A stretch of DNA of 64,000 nt from Callorhinus ursinus. Taxonomy: Eukaryota; Chordata; Mammalia; Carnivora; Otariidae. Shown here one piece after another: positions 1-13,549 of the stretch; the stretch's first letter is position 1, and each line of letters begins with the position of its first letter. The notes under the pieces are model-generated. The model was not told the origin of the DNA. It did not search any database and saw nothing but the letters and a program-made list of their open reading frames with translations. Both the position numbers and the translations under genes were made by a program. The stretch covers positions 353,941-417,940 of the forward strand of contig NW_020313045.1 in assembly GCF_003265705.1 (NCBI RefSeq), written 5' to 3'.

Positions 1-539
1 CTCCTGCCCACCGTGGGCAGCACTGAAGCTAGTATGTCAGCTGTATAGGACTTTTTAGAATCCAGGCTCATAAGAGGAAGCTGCAGAGGCTCGGCCTGTA
101 TAACCACCATCCTGAATTTAATGTGCACACTACCTCGCTGCAAGCATTTAGCTAAATGTCGTGTCCTGTTAAAAATGACTATGCAGCAATCACCTTGAAT
201 TGAACAAGAAGACCCAGTCTGTCACTTTTTTCGCTGAATTGTAAATCAGAGAGCTCACAATTGATGCCGCAGGGGGCCTTTCTTTATTAGGCAAACTCGA
301 AAGATTGAAGTTTTCAAGATGGAAAAAACTTACCAAATACAGCAAATAATCAATCTCAAGCCCCAAGTCATGGAAAATACAGCTAGTGCAAGAAGCAGTT
401 CTATTCAAATGAGAACTTAAAAAAAAATTTTTTTATCCCCATTTCTGCTCAATAAAGATGTCCTCTCAACGCTTAGCAGACATCCTTGCTCATGGTAGTA
501 TTACCTGCATAACTGGGCCCTGAGCACAGTTTTTTTTAC

Positions 540-725
540 CAGAATTAACTCATCTAATCCTTAGTACAACCCCGTGGGGCAACTGCTGTCATTATCCCTA
601 GTTTACAACCGAGGAAACTGAGGCACCATGAGTGTGAGCAGCTTGCCAAGGTCATTCAGCTAGCAAGTGGCAGGGCCAGGACCAAGGAACCTGGGCAGTC
701 TGCCTCTAGCGCCTTCACCCTGAAC
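540..725 (-). repeat. MIR SINE, reverse
   Basis: The reversed MIR core is seen: GAGGAAACTGAGGCACCATGAG, CTTGCCAAGGTCATTCAGCTAGCAAGTGGCAGGGCCAGGA. Confidence 0.8.
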
Positions 726-809
726 CCCTGGGCATTACAGCCTCTCAAAACCTGGGCTCTCAAGACACTGGTGGAATTATGCTGAGCTTGGGGGCGGGCT
801 TAGTTGATA

Positions 810-1000
810 GTTTATATTTTGCATCCCTATAAGACTTTCACATACTTGATCTCATTTGCTAATCCTGGCAACCATATTAGACTAATAATGTAGGTCTTAT
901 TACCATCTTAGAGGGGGTAAAACCCCCCTGAGGCTCAGAGAGGGTAAGGACTTGCTAATTCCTAGCCCACAAATGGCAGAGGCAGGGCTTCAGAACAGTG
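810..1000 (-). repeat. MIR SINE, reverse
   Basis: TTATTACCATCTTAGAGGGGG, CTGAGGCTCAGAGAGGGTAAGGACTTGC and ACAAATGGCAGAGGCAGGGCTTC are present. Confidence 0.7.
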
Positions 1001-2039
1001 GCAGGCAGGTTTGTGCCAGAGAGGGCTGTGGCCATGAATTTGGGTGCTGGGCAGTTCAGGGTATCTAAAGTGGGTGCTGGGGTATCTCCTTCCAGTCCTC
1101 CATTCCCAGGTTAAAACATGGGGTATGAAGGAAGTTCACAGATGGCTGATGCTAGCAGTTGAGCAGGGAAAACCGGGGTGTCTGGGGCATGCTCTCCTCT
1201 TTTGAGCACCCCTCCCTGCTCCCCACAGATTCAGACTCTCCCGAGGCTGGTAGATTCAGAGGGGCATTGCTTAACTTCCCAGGCCCTTGGTTTAACGAAA
1301 AATACCATGACCACCCTTTAAAGGACTGAGAAATGGCACATATAGAAAAATACATATAGTAAGACATATACATTTTAGGTGTACAGCTCAACAGATCTGC
1401 ATAGCTGTACGACCTGTGGAAGCACTGCTTCGATCAAGATGTCACTTCTTTTAGGTGTTTGCCCTTAGCAGGAGATGCATAAGAAGGAAAGGCCCCACCA
1501 CAAACCCCTCTGTTGCTCACATCTGGCCCCAGCCCCTGCTGGAAGGAGTTGAAAACTGACGATGTGCAGGACAAGGGAGCATAGGTACAGGTCTAGGCTG
1601 TGAGAAGGGAGCCAGGGGAGTCGGAGATGGAGGCTCCCTCCACAGGCGGGCAGGCAGCAGAGCCCTTCCCTCTCCCTGCAGACATTAAGTGCTCCATAAA
1701 GAGCTGTGGTGTGATGGGCTCAGCAATTCTCAATCCACTGGGGCCCCAAATACACAAATATTACATACCATGTATATGTACTGAAGTTTCACATAAGCAT
1801 TGCAAAAACTTCTTCTATACCCAACAGTCAATTTACAAGAAAACCCACAACAGTGTAAACTGGCTCCTCGATTTATTATGTAAATTCACCCTGAATATTC
1901 ACAGTGTACCGCAGACCTATCTGGTTCATGAGGTAGAAATGATTATGAATTGGGATTCCCTCCACAGGAGGTTTACAACCTAGATGAAGAAGCAAGTCTT
2001 ACATGTACCAAATATTTGCCAATTGGTGAACCATTAACA

Positions 2040-2215
2040 ACCATGGTTATTATTATGTTCCTAGTATGGGGCTAGACACTCTCCACTCTGTTTCATATGG
2101 TCCTCAAACCTACTTGCCCAAAGTCACAAAGCTCAAAGGAGGCCCAGGCAGGATTCAAACCAGGCAGGGCGAACACCAAAGCTGGTGCACTACACCACTA
2201 TGCTCAAACTGCTTC
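2040..2215 (-). repeat. MIR SINE, reverse
   Basis: TTGCCCAAAGTCACAAAGCTC and GGCAGGATTCAAACCAGGC are followed by GGTGCACTACACCACTATGCT. Confidence 0.65.
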
Positions 2216-5200
2216 TCTCCAAACAGCTCATGGGCAGGCTTGCGGTGAGCAAGACTGTGCCAGTACTGGTGCGCGCGTGTGCACTCATGTGTCTATCTGT
2301 GACGCCCAGATCAACAAAGGGGCAATCTTTCAGGACCCACGACAGCATATTAAAAAACTCTAACGCTGTGGTGCAGGCACCATATACAACGTAATTTAGA
2401 GAACGGAGATACCGGTGTGAGTTCGCATCCAGAGGAATGCCCCCGGAGCAGATGAGCCCTGAGCCGGCCCTTGGAGGCCAGCCCCGCACGTGAAGAGGGC
2501 AGCAAGCCTGCCTAGGCATCCAGCATGGAGGCAGACATGGAGGCGGGTGCGGGGGGTTGCCAACGAGAGGCATTCTACAGAGCAAGAGGCAGCTCCAGAT
2601 CAGTGTGGTCAGCTGAACTGTGGTACGTTCTCCAAGCTCAGAGCAGTTTCAGACCCAATGCAGAGGGTGAAAGGAAACCATGTGAAGTCGTTGAGCAGGA
2701 CGGCCAAGGGCAAGAGCAGCATTTCTGGAAACGGCTGAGGAGACTCTATGCACCAGACCCAGGGAAAGGCTGAGGCGGTAGTGAGGGGGCCAGGCCAGGC
2801 CCAGGCAAAGGCACAGACGCACCTGGCAGGCAAGTGTAGGGAAGAAGATGACTGAGCGGGGCAGCTCATGCACCTGCGGCTAGGACAGAGATACTGCTCC
2901 CCCCGCCCCAAGATGACAAAGGGGGAGCTCTTCCAAGGCACTCTCTTGTCCCTTAGAGGGACGGGAACCCCTGCTCGGAACCAGTACTGCCATGCTGATG
3001 GTAGGTTTGAGGACAGCACTATCAAAACATTTTTTTTTTTTTTGCCACCTTCATGGTTTTTAGGCCTTTAAAAAAAGTCCTGCTACTTTAACTTCAATCT
3101 AAACCACACTATAACTAACACTATGGTTTTGATGTGTTAGAGACCTTTTGTCCTAAAGCACATGAAAATGAACATATTAACACATGTGTTCAATTGCACA
3201 CCACCGAAGCTTCTGGTTATACTTCACATATGCCCTGTGGCTCTGGTTCCTCAGGATCTGTACCTCAACACCATGTTTGCTTGCTGGGTGTGTCCAGGAC
3301 CAAGGCCACCTGGGTCAGCAACCCTGAATGGGGTCTGTAGGACAGCCTCCCCGTCCTTGTTCAAGCCTCAGTGCTCAGAGTCTGGGAACTGAGCTGTGGC
3401 AGAGCTGGCGGCCGAGCTGCAGTCAGGGATGAGCCTCCTCGACTAGGAGATGAGCAGGACGGAGTGGCCCACACTCTCAGTGCTGTCTCCTGAAGGCTAG
3501 CCAGAAATGACTGGTCCTCCCTAGGCCATGCAGTGTCAACCCACATTGTTCCTGGCTGGGCTCCTTCCCTCCCATGTCCTTTGTCAGGACACATACCCAC
3601 GCAGGACACCCCACCCCTCACCCCCAAGCTGCTGGCCTTGCAGCGAATAATGGTCTACATGCCCGCCCACAAGACAAAGGTCTATGCAGTTCGTGATGGA
3701 CCTTTCTTTCTGACCCCACACTCTAAACAATCACTGACCCCTTTTCCCGGTTCATTTGTGACTCTAGCTATGCAGACCTCCCTGTGGTTCCTCACAGACT
3801 CCAAGCCTTCGCCTTTTCATTCCCTCTTCCCCAACTGTACGTGGCAGGCTCCCTTGTCTCCATCAGGTCTAATTTCAGCTACTCAGGGTGGCCTTCCCAG
3901 ACCACTGTTACAAATGGTAACACATTCCCTACTCCCCTTCCGTCCACAGTAGGCACTCAATACTATCTGCGAGTGAAAAAATGAACGAACAATATATGTG
4001 GAGAGCATTTTGACCAAGGGGTTTTAAACACTTTACTATGAGGGCTACGAACATCTGAAAATGGCCAAATCCACATTCCTTCTTCCCTGGAAGAACCGCT
4101 AGTGCAGGTCTTGACCAAAGAGTAGCAACTGGGTCTGGCCTGGCTTCTCTGAGTGACCTTGCAGTTCTCATGCAGGTGCGGGGATGTCCTGGTGCCCACC
4201 GCTGTGGAGGGCTCCTGGGGATGTCCCTGCCGATCACACGGCCTGACCCCATGTGGCACCCATGTGTGCCCATGCCATTGTACAGAAAGGGCCCAGCAGA
4301 ACCCTTCCGCTAAAGAGATCCTACATCCCAGCCTCCCTGAGGCTAAAGCCAGCCCAGAATCTTTTGTAACAAATGACAATGCACCACCCTTATCGGGAAG
4401 CTACTTGTCCAGCAATTTCTGTGAATCAAAACCCTGCCAGGAGCCATGAAGGACAACGGAGAACTCTGAGCAGCAGAGTGCACAACAACACCAACCGTGT
4501 CACCATCACGCACATTTGTAGAGCAGTTCATGGTTGCCAATTTGTTTATACACACTTAATGCTGTGCCATTAACAGGCAGAAGTGCAGAAAGGTCCGGGC
4601 ACTAAAGCACAAGCACCCTACTCGTAGAAGAGGTCCTCGCTTATATCTTATTTGTTCTTGCCCTACACACTATTGTGACACACCCAGTCATGTAGTTTTC
4701 CAGGCCATTCCAGATTCAGAGTAGAACCAGAGAAGGGAAATAAGGCTCGAGGCAGGAACACAGAAAGCATCAAGACATGACAGATGACAGCAAGTGAAGA
4801 GACAGGACAATTACAGAAGGCATATCAAAATGGAGTTAATTGCATTCCAAAACCATGGGGGCACGGCAGGGAGGGCGGGGGTGGGAAATGGTCTGTACGT
4901 CAACCGCCCTTAGGGGCACTGCTGACTTTTAGCACAAAGCAGTAAGAAAAAAGTGATGACTTGGGGCCACCAGGACAAAGGTTAAATACTGTGTACAGCA
5001 TTCAGTTACTTTCGGTAACGCCATATGACTACTTTCTTTTGTAAATGTCCCTCCTAGTTTCGAAAACTCTCCCTGAATTGATAAACAGAGTTTGAAAAGA
5101 ACATTTACATTTTGAAAAAAGTTAAAACCCACTCTCACAAGTAGCCCTGTGACAGGACTTCCTGGCTTTTCTCAATTGCTAAAGACCTTCCTCCCATCGG

Positions 5201-5944
5201 ATCGCCAAATAACTGAAGTTTGCGCTCTACCACTGTAGATCCAGGCCGCAATCCTCAGCTTGCCCCTTCCTTCCCCTCGTTGGTCCTCATTGTTTAACTC
5301 CGGGGTTGCATAATTTACAGTCAGCCTGTGAAGGGCCGTGTGTTTCAGAGTAGGAAGCTGTCATACTGAATAGAGCACTGCTGGGCTGTGTTCACAAACA
5401 GAGCATTTCACAATTTCTTTGCACAGCCAGCAACAGCAAACCTCCTCTTTGCGTGCAGGCAGCTCCCGCCAATCGGCCAGACTGGAGGAAGGGGTGCCAG
5501 GAAGGACTGCAACCATAAATTCTCTCTGGTCCACTGTATAACAAAATAGGGTCATAAAACCCCAACCGTATTTTCAAATGAGGACTGAAACAAGATGCCC
5601 AGGGCAACTCCTAATTTGGTTCCTAGAACCCAACAAGTTGTGAACTAATTTTCTCCATTGGGAGGGAACGATGGAGGGGGGGGCAGGGTGAAAGTGATCT
5701 CAGGACTTTGGGTAGGAACTCAACCCAGGAGCTGACAATAAGCAGGCCCGTGTGAGTCTGAAGATGATAATATAGCTTTATTAGAGGCGCCCCAGATCTG
5801 CACAGGGCGGGGGCCCTGGGAGATAGCCTGGTTGAAGGTAGGAGGCCCAAAGACTTCTGTGCGTATCTAAACTGGAATGAGAAGGTGTGCAGACTGGTAT
5901 ATGTATGAAAGAGAAATAGGACTCCTGCAACTCTGGAATGTCCT
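2216..5944. other. Intron 2 stretch without recognised genes
   Basis: Mostly unique, moderately GC-rich sequence. The overlapping open frames are short, mutually shadowing and begin without convincing starts. A possible L2 end lies at about 3900-3990 (CCACAGTAGGCACTCAATACTATC). Confidence 0.6.
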
Positions 5945-6115
5945 CTCAGTGATGAACCAAGGTGTGACCCTCAACACATTTTTTGAATAACCTCTCTGAA
6001 TCTTACTTCCTTCATCTATAAAATGGGGATAACCAAAAATCAGCCTCCACTGAGAGTCAAGCTGATCATGTGTAGTAAGCGTCATAAATAGTTAAGTGTT
6101 CAGTAAATGTTATTT
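5945..6115 (+). repeat. MIR SINE, forward
   Basis: CTTCCTTCATCTATAAAATGGGGATAACC is followed by TAAGTGTTCAGTAAATGTTATT. Confidence 0.65.
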
Positions 6116-6289
6116 CCTTCTCCCTGCTGGCTTATCCCAACCCTTCCTGAACAGTTGCTGGGAAGTAGAAATGGAAGAAATGGAACCACACTCATTCTTG
6201 CTAGCTGTTAGTAGCTAGTTATGGGAACCTAGACAGGTCACTTCCTTCTCTGGGCCTCACAATCTACAGAGTAACCATTAGAACTTATA

Positions 6290-8240
6290 TAAAAAGTAAG
6301 GTTCATGAATACAAAATCAATATACAAAAATCTATCATATTTCCATATACCACCAATAGATACAAAATGCAAATCAAAAAAAGAAGCAGTTACAAGACCC
6401 TGTAAATATCAAGTATCTAGCTATAAATCTAACAGAAAGTATATAAGACCTCTATGGGAAACATTATAAATATATTTAAGAGAAATTATGATAACCTACA
6501 TAAATGGTAAAATGTAACATGTTCATGGATCAGGAAAACTTAAGATTTCAAGAGGTCCAATCTAAAGACGTCAGTTGTATCCAAACAGATTAGTGTCATA
6601 AACTGAGTCTAACACTGATGTGCAAACACAATGGGCCAGGAACAGCCAAAACACTCATGAAGATGACCGAGAGCAGGGATTTGCTAAACTAAACGTCAAG
6701 ACACGTTACAAAGCTGCAGTAACCGAGACAATGTGGTACTGACATAAGAACAGAGTCTAGTGCAATGGTCTAAAGAGACAAGGAACAGGTCCCTGCGTAT
6801 ATAAACACATGACTTAAAATAGAGTTCTACAGAACAGTGCCTGAAAAAGTGGCCGTTTGGATAAGCAATGCTGGCACAAATAGGTATCATTTAGGGAAAA
6901 AATTAAAACGAGGCCCCTATCTTACCCCACATACAAGAATTACAGGTGAACTGTGAATTAAACACCTACATGTGGAAGAAAAAAGCTTCAAAGCTTTTTG
7001 AAGAGGGCAAAAAAAGAGAGTAGCTTTTACCATTTGAAGATAAAGAAAGATTACTTAAATAGGACACAAGAAACAATAACCAAAAAGGGGAAGACTAAAA
7101 TTCTGGCTACATTAAAAATAAGAACATCTTTTTATCATGGTTCACCATTAACAAAATGAAAAAAGCTAGAGAATGGGAGGTAATATTTGTAATGAATAAA
7201 ACTGGAAAAGGACTAGTATCCAGAACATATAAAGAACTCCTACAGATTAATAATAAAATTACAACCTAATTTACACGGTCACAAAAGAACAGGTGCTTCA
7301 CAAAAGGAGGAATCCCATGTCCAATACGTATGTGAGAAGCTGCTCAATCTCACCAGTGACCTGTACTGATTTACAAGAATACGTAAAGTGAAAGCACAGT
7401 GAGAGACTACTGCTCACCTATACACTTGGCAAAAATGTCAAAGTCTGACAATACCAAATATTGTCAAGAATTTGGTATAACAGGAATTCTGTCTGCTAGC
7501 ACAAGTATGAAATGGAGTAACCACTTTGGGAAACAATGTGGCATTATCTAATATAGGTAAATATTCCCAGCAATTCCACTCCAAAGAATGCTTCACAGAG
7601 GCATGTGCCTTAGGATATATGTCCACATGGGTGATCATAGCAGCATCCTTTGTAAAGGAAACTCAAAATAACCCAAAGGCATATCAATACTAGAATGGAT
7701 AAATACATTATAGTATAATCATAGCTGGTAAATAACGATGTGTACTATATGGCAGTGAAGTCAATGATATATAGCATATTCATCAATATACACAAATATT
7801 TGTAAATAATTCACAGAAAAAATAAATATTCAGAAGAGAATGCTATAGAGTACTTATAGCAATGAAAATAAATGAAATACAGCTATGTACAATGTGGATG
7901 AATAATACAAACGCAATACTGAAGGAAATACATAAGACTTAATAATATATGAGTATGATTCCAGTTACATCCCAACCAGGGAAAACTGAACTATATGAGT
8001 ACAGGATACACATGTGGGTGGTAAACTCTACAGAAAGATCACGAAACACCATCAAAGTCAGGAGTTAGGGAATAAGGGAGAGAGCTGTGATCAAGAAGGG
8101 ATATTTAAGGAACTTTCCTGGACATTAGCAACATCCTATTTTTTTACCTAGTGATGGTTACATGAATGCTTGTTTTTTAAAACAAATGAACATTTTGCAT
8201 GTATATTAATTTATGTCACAACTAAAAAGGCTTTTTTTGT
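6290..8240 (+). mobile_element. Old L1 fragment, ORF2 3' end and 3' UTR
   Basis: A-rich sequence has recognisable L1 ORF2-end words (TCCATGTTCATGGATCAGG-like at about 6520, the CAATACTAGAATGGATAAATACATTATAGT region, and a late GATGGTTACATGAATGCTTG motif). All frames are broken by stops; this is an ancient, inactive copy. Boundaries are approximate. Confidence 0.7.
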
Positions 8241-8269
8241 TGTTGTTAAAAAAAAAAAGACATTTTCAA

Positions 8270-8480
8270 TGTGACCTCCTCCAGGAAGTCTTCCCACACC
8301 CTAAACTGATGCAGGTGTTCCCTCAGCATCTTCCACCTCTTATCTGGCCATAGTGCTTACTTATTGTAAGGGCATCTCCATCTTCAAGGGCAGAGGTGGA
8401 GCCTGTCTTGGCTCACCATTATATCCTACACAGTGTTGAGCACACGCTGAGTGCTTACTAAGTATTTGTTGAATTAATCA
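8270..8480 (+). repeat. L2 3' end
   Basis: CCTCCTCCAGGAAGTCTTCCCACACC and GTTGAGCACACGCTGAGTGCTTACTAAGTATTTGTTGAATTAA are the recognisable terminal words of L2. Confidence 0.65.
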
Positions 8481-8654
8481 GTGACTGCACTGAAGGATCT
8501 AACTTGGTAAAAAGTAATTAATTAGTCAAGGACCAATCAACTGCCTACCAGTGATGTGATGAAGGAGAGACATACCTGAAACCAGAAAAACTGGGATCTA
8601 GCTCCATCACGTACTGACCATATTGCCCTGAATAAATCTCTTTTTTCTGATAGT

Positions 8655-9060
8655 AAAAATAATACAAACAGCTAACATTTAGTGAATTTCAACTACGTGC
8701 TAAGTGCTTTTAGCTCTATTACTTCATTTAGTTCTCACAGTGTGTCTGCGGTGTGTTTCCTTTTCATCTTTTTCATGATTAAGAAATTGAGGTTCCAAGA
8801 GACTAAATAGTGTTCCCCAAATCACACTGAGAGTCCACAAATGGCAAAGCTAAGATCTCCAAGATTCATGCTTCTCTGATCTTGCTACACGGACTTCTTT
8901 TCACCTCAGTTTCTCAGTCTATAAAATGGGGATACAGGCGTTGTGTATGTGGCCTGACAGGACTGTTGTAAGGCCCAGAGGTGATAATGAACGTGGAAGC
9001 AGCTTGTAAGCGCTCAAGCACCATTCAAATGTAAGGACAATAATATGTAGCAAGTATCTA
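8655..9060. repeat. Two MIR copies, opposite orientations
   Basis: Reverse copy at about 8655-8880 (TTAAGAAATTGAGGTTCCAAGAGAC, ACAAATGGCAAAGCTAAGATC). Forward copy at about 8890-9060 (CCTCAGTTTCTCAGTCTATAAAATGGGGATACAGG). Confidence 0.65.
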
Positions 9061-9309
9061 CCATGGGCCCACATGAAGGAAGCAGATGGCTTCTACCCCC
9101 ACTGAGCTCTCAAGCCAGTTGTAAAGGAAAGCTAAGTAAATGGGAAAACTGGGAACACACATCAATAAACTGACCTAACAAAGCCACCAGGAAAAGCATA
9201 TAATAGAGGCTCAACTGTGAGACCAGCAGTGAGGGCACAGCTTAGGGCATGCAAGGCTTGTGCACTCCCTCCGTCTTCCACACACAGCCGAAGGGATTTT
9301 GTTAAAGCT

Positions 9310-9600
9310 TACTGCAATTCTTTTCTTTTTCTTTTTTAATTAAATAGTGTACATTTTACAAGTCAGATTTATTGAATTATAATTTAATTACAGTAAATTC
9401 ATCCTTTTTAGGTATACAGTTTGACGAGGTTTGATAAACATATATAGTTGCATGACCACGTATAATTAAGAGACAGAATAGTTCTATCACCTCTGAAAGT
9501 TTCCTTGTGCTCCTTTGTAGTCAATTTCTCTTTCCCACCATCCCCAGAAACCAGTGATGTGATTTCTGTCCCTATGGTTTTGCTTTTTTCAGAATGCAGA
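9310..9600 (-). mobile_element. Old L1-like 3' UTR fragment, reverse
   Basis: AT-rich sequence with GTATACAGTTTGACGAGGTTTGATAAACATATA and ATGACCACGTATAATTAAGAGACAGAATAG resembles the 3' UTR of old L1M elements in reverse. A related short piece may lie at 1310-1450. Recognition is by eye only. Confidence 0.5.
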
Positions 9601-9820
9601 GGGATCTTTTTGATACATAAGTCAGGTCAAATTGTCCTGTATTTCAACCACCCATGGCGTTCAGCATGAAACCCAAATGCCTCTCTCTGCATGGCCACCA
9701 GGCCTCTTTAATCCCATTTTGTGTCACTTTCCCTTTCCTAAGGTCCAGCCTCCCTATCCTTCTTTCTGCTCATTTCTGCTTCAGGGTGTTTGCATCTGCT
9801 ATTCCCTCTTTCTCAGATCC

Positions 9821-9835
9821 TTTTTTTTTTTTTTA

Positions 9836-9867
<32 letters not shown>

Positions 9868-10016
9868 CACAAGTGCACACGGGAGGGTGGGAGGAGCAGA
9901 GGGAGAGAGAGAATCTTAAGCAGGCGACACAGGGCTCGGTCTCACAACCCTGAGATCATGACCTGAGCCAAAATCAAGAGTCAGACACTTAACCGACTGA
10001 GCCACCCAGGCGCCCC
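9821..10016 (-). mobile_element. Can-SINE (tRNA-derived), reverse orientation
   Basis: The copy starts with a T-run followed by (GA)n and ends with the reversed tRNA-like head (GAGCCACCCAGGCGCCCC). Flanking copies of roughly TCTCAGATC (9811-9820 and 10017-10027) are its target-site duplication. It is inserted into an L2 fragment. Confidence 0.9.
9839..9867. repeat. (GA)n microsatellite in SINE
   Basis: About 14 uninterrupted GA units; this is the internal CT tract of the reverse SINE. Confidence 0.95.
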
Positions 10017-11029
10017 TTCCTCAGATCTTTCTTGACCCTCTTCCTTATCCCTCGTTTCTGCCAACCACTCTCTTCTGTTTCAGCCTTACTTCCTCCTTTG
10101 GAACATATCACTGTATGAAATGACCTTATTCACTCATTTACGTGTTTACTGTTTATCTCCCTTCTCTAAAACTATAAGGTCCTTGAGGGCAGGGAGCCTG
10201 TCAGTCTTATTAAGAGCTCTGTTCCTAGAAACTTAGCGCCAACACATGATTGGTCTTCCACTGGTGTTCACAGAATGAACAAACAGGAGCCAGAGAAGTT
10301 AGGGAATAGTAAGGTTCATGTAATTGAAGCTTTTAGGAAAGGATTAAAAAATGACAGGCCTTTTTGCACACAGGGGAAAAAAAGGGTAGGAAGACCAGCA
10401 ATAACTCAGAACCAGATGCCATTCTATCATCCCTTCCCCAAAGTCGCCCACTGACAGGGCCACAGAGTGCCTGAGAGACAGAGCTGTTGCCTCCCCTGCC
10501 CTTGCCTTCTGGTGACCTCAGGCTTGGTTCTCTCCTGAGGCATGGGTGCCTCTGGCTCTTCTTCGCCCACCCTGGTTGGAGCTCCCCCACACAGCCAGCT
10601 CAGGCTCACAAACCTTCCTTCTCCCAGTCATGTGAATTCAGAGAGAGGGGCCCCCCAAGGCGGTTTTGTATTTGAACTCTGGAACCATCCTGAGCACTCC
10701 TCCCCAGGGAAGAGGAGCACAGGATCCTGCTCTTGTAAACCGTGGTAGCATTCGGAGACAAATTCCTACCTCACAGGGCTCCACACTCTCAGTGGAGAGC
10801 ACGCGTGGATGCACACGCACTGGTGTCCACAATTCCCTGAGCTGATGCCCCAGTTTTCTTTCTTAATTAGCACTAGACTTCTAAAAGCTTAATTTTGTTA
10901 TAATTTATTATCTCAGTTGGGGGTGGCCAAGGGAGAAGGTGGGGAATTCCTTTGCCACGAAAACATCTGTTTTGCTGGACAACAAAATTTAAATTATGAC
11001 CTCAAGACTTGAGCAGGAGCTTACAGATC

Positions 11030-11170
11030 ATTCGATCCAGTTTCCTAATTTTATATGTGAAGATACTAAGGCCTAGAGAAGTTATGGAACTTGCCTGGGG
11101 CCATCAAGCTAAATAGGGACAGAGCTTAGGCAGCACTCAGGTTTCTTTACTCCTAGTCCAGACTTATCCA
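11030..11170 (-). repeat. MIR SINE, reverse
   Basis: GTGAAGATACTAAGGCCTAGAGAAGTTATGGAACTTGCC and ACAGAGCTTAGGCAGCACTCAGG are the reversed MIR words. Confidence 0.6.
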
Positions 11171-11639
11171 CCCTAATTTCTTGAGTTTGGCTTCTATCTG
11201 AAACTGCTCTTTCAAAGGCCAGTAATAGCCTCAATCACCAAATACAATGGCCCTTTCTCAGTCCTTATCTAGCTTGGCAGTGCCATGGACTAGAACCCTG
11301 CTGTCACACAGAACTTCCGGAAGCACATTCCCTCCCTGGGGTTCTCAGCAGGGTGCTCCTCTGACTCCCAGTCTCTTTTCGCAGGGGGAGCTACATATGA
11401 GCCTACCTAAGGCAGGTTTCCCTGCTCACCTCCATAATGGGGTGGGGGGCTTCTCCTCTCCATCTGCATTACACACCCCAGGGGAACTGCATCCATTCTC
11501 ACGGCCTCACCACACAGGGCGGTTGAGCCCAATCCTCCTGCCAGCCCTGACCTCTCTTCTAAAGGCCAGAACGACTTCCTAAGACAACCCCTGAATGATG
11601 TGAGTGTAATACAAAGGTTATCCTGCAAGGACCCAAAAT

Positions 11640-13060
11640 TCGTGCTTGTACTTTGACTTGCCCTCTTCTGTCTACTACCCCTCTCCCCGCTCCTATGCCT
11701 CCTAACTTGATGGCATCACTGAACTCCGACACCCAGGTTCAAAACCGGGAGGACTTGTCTGATCAACTTGCTTCTCCTCCCTATGCTCAACTAGACACCA
11801 GGATTCACCCATTCTGCCTCCCCAAATCTCTTCCCCACCCAGTTCCTCATTGCCTTTCCTTCCAATTTCCCAGTTCAGACAAAATCTCTCTCTGCTTTTA
11901 GGCATCTTCTCTGGTCTTCCACTTCAAGCTCTCCTGACTTGGCACCCTACTACCCTACCATGGAGGGTAGCGCACCCTATTCTATCTTCAAAGTATATGC
12001 GCCTTAGCAAAGCAGTCTGAGAACCCCACAATCTAGCTCTGCTCTTCCTTTCTAACTACTTCTCCTCATATTCCCACAAGCCCTTTGGTCACATAAGACT
12101 GCCCACTGCTCCCTGATGGTGCCCTGCATGTTTGAGTCCTGCTTCTGTGCTTAGCTCACACTGTTTCTTCTTCCTGGATGACGAGACAATTCCAGCTGAA
12201 ATCGTTTATGTAAAAGAAGGGATTTACTGGTTCACATAACTTTCAGGTCCACAGAGCCAGCTTCAGAGATTATAATAATTACTGTCAGATGTCTTTCTGG
12301 CTTCCTCTGTCTCTGTCTTCTCCTCATTCCCTCCCTCATGTCCCAGTCTCTCACAGCCTCAGTCTCTCCCATGATAAGCAAGCTTCCTCCTTGCAGAGTA
12401 ATGGAGACATGGAAAAGTGGCCCCAGACAGCTCCTGGCTTTCATCATTGCAACCCAGTGAAGATCTTGCTGGGATCCCAGATGAAGAGCTTCTTTCTTGT
12501 ACTGACTATCAAATTCCAAAGGATTCTGACTGGCCTGGACTGAGTCTTATCCCATCCCCCAGTCACTGTGGCCAGGGAAATGGGATTTTGTGAATGGCAA
12601 GGCCTGGGTCACACACCCACTTCTTATCTTCAAGTGGCAAGGGGCAGTGATGGGCAGCCTCACTGGAACAGCCTGGAAAGAGTAAAACAATTGGTGTCCA
12701 CTGAACTCTCATTTCTCCACCTAGCTGTCTTGAGACATGTGTGATCCTGAGCCCTTGTCCAAATTAAACTCCATCATTGCCTCTTCTGGGCCTTCATGGC
12801 ACCAATTTGTCTCCTTCAAAGGACTCAACTCTCTGAGGGCAGGAATTGGATCCCTCGGTGATCAGTGTAAGGTCTTACTCAAAGGTGTGACTCCAGAAAA
12901 TTTTTCACGGTCTGCAATTACTATGCCTGATTATTTGTTTATGAAATTATTGCCTGAGTCCTCTGGGACTTGACTTGTTCACCACTGAATCTCCAAGCAC
13001 CCAGAACAGTGCCTAACACATAACAGGTGCTAGATAAATACTGGGTAAATGAATAAATGA
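11640..13060 (+). repeat. L2-derived stretches
   Basis: Discontinuous L2-like sequence occurs, including CACCCAGAACAGTGCCTAACACATAACAGGTGCTAGATAAATACTGGGTAAATGAATAAATG (12998-13060). About 12180-12700 is less certain and may be unique intron sequence. Confidence 0.5.
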
Positions 13061-13549
13061 ATGGTTTGAGTAGAAGAAAGGTTACCAGTCTTTGGTGTTC
13101 TGGTAAAGGAGCACAGTTGCTTTTTAACTCTTCTCACTTCAGCAAAATTAAAGGTAAGGCAGGAATCCCCTCAGTATTTTGTCCCCATCATCCCTCCCTC
13201 CAAATTTCTCTATGCACTCCCTATACTCACTGCCCTCTGGCAGTCTCAGGGAAGGTGATGCACATTCGTGTCAATACCAGGTTGCCCAACCATACTCTGC
13301 ACCCCGTCTCTGCCCATTCTCTTGGGGCTCTGCTCCTTCCACCACTTCTTCTTTCCTATACCTTCAACATCTCCCACCACCTGGGCCCTTTCCTTTCTGC
13401 TTCTCAGTGGATCAGGTCCCACCATGCTAGCCAAACAAACAATAAAAATAAAGCCCTTGCTCAACCCTATTCACTCCCTCCCTTCTTCCCTCTGTCCCTT
13501 TCCTTTGAGAACCCATGTTTCTTTTCCAGGGGTCTCCATTCATGGCCTC

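Larger units (their letters stand above)
9640..10285 (+). repeat. L2 3' region, split by a Can-SINE
   Basis: Both halves match: CTGCATGGCCACCAGGCCTC and GCTTCAGGGTGTTTGCATCTGC lie left of the SINE; AAGGTCCTTGAGGGCAGGGAGCCTGTC and CAGAATGAACAAAC lie right of it. Confidence 0.65.

Noticed and set aside
1600..1983. 127-residue plus-strand open frame
   Set aside because: It has no recognisable domain, and the downstream half is ordinary AT-rich intron sequence; it lies antisense inside GNAO1 intron 2.
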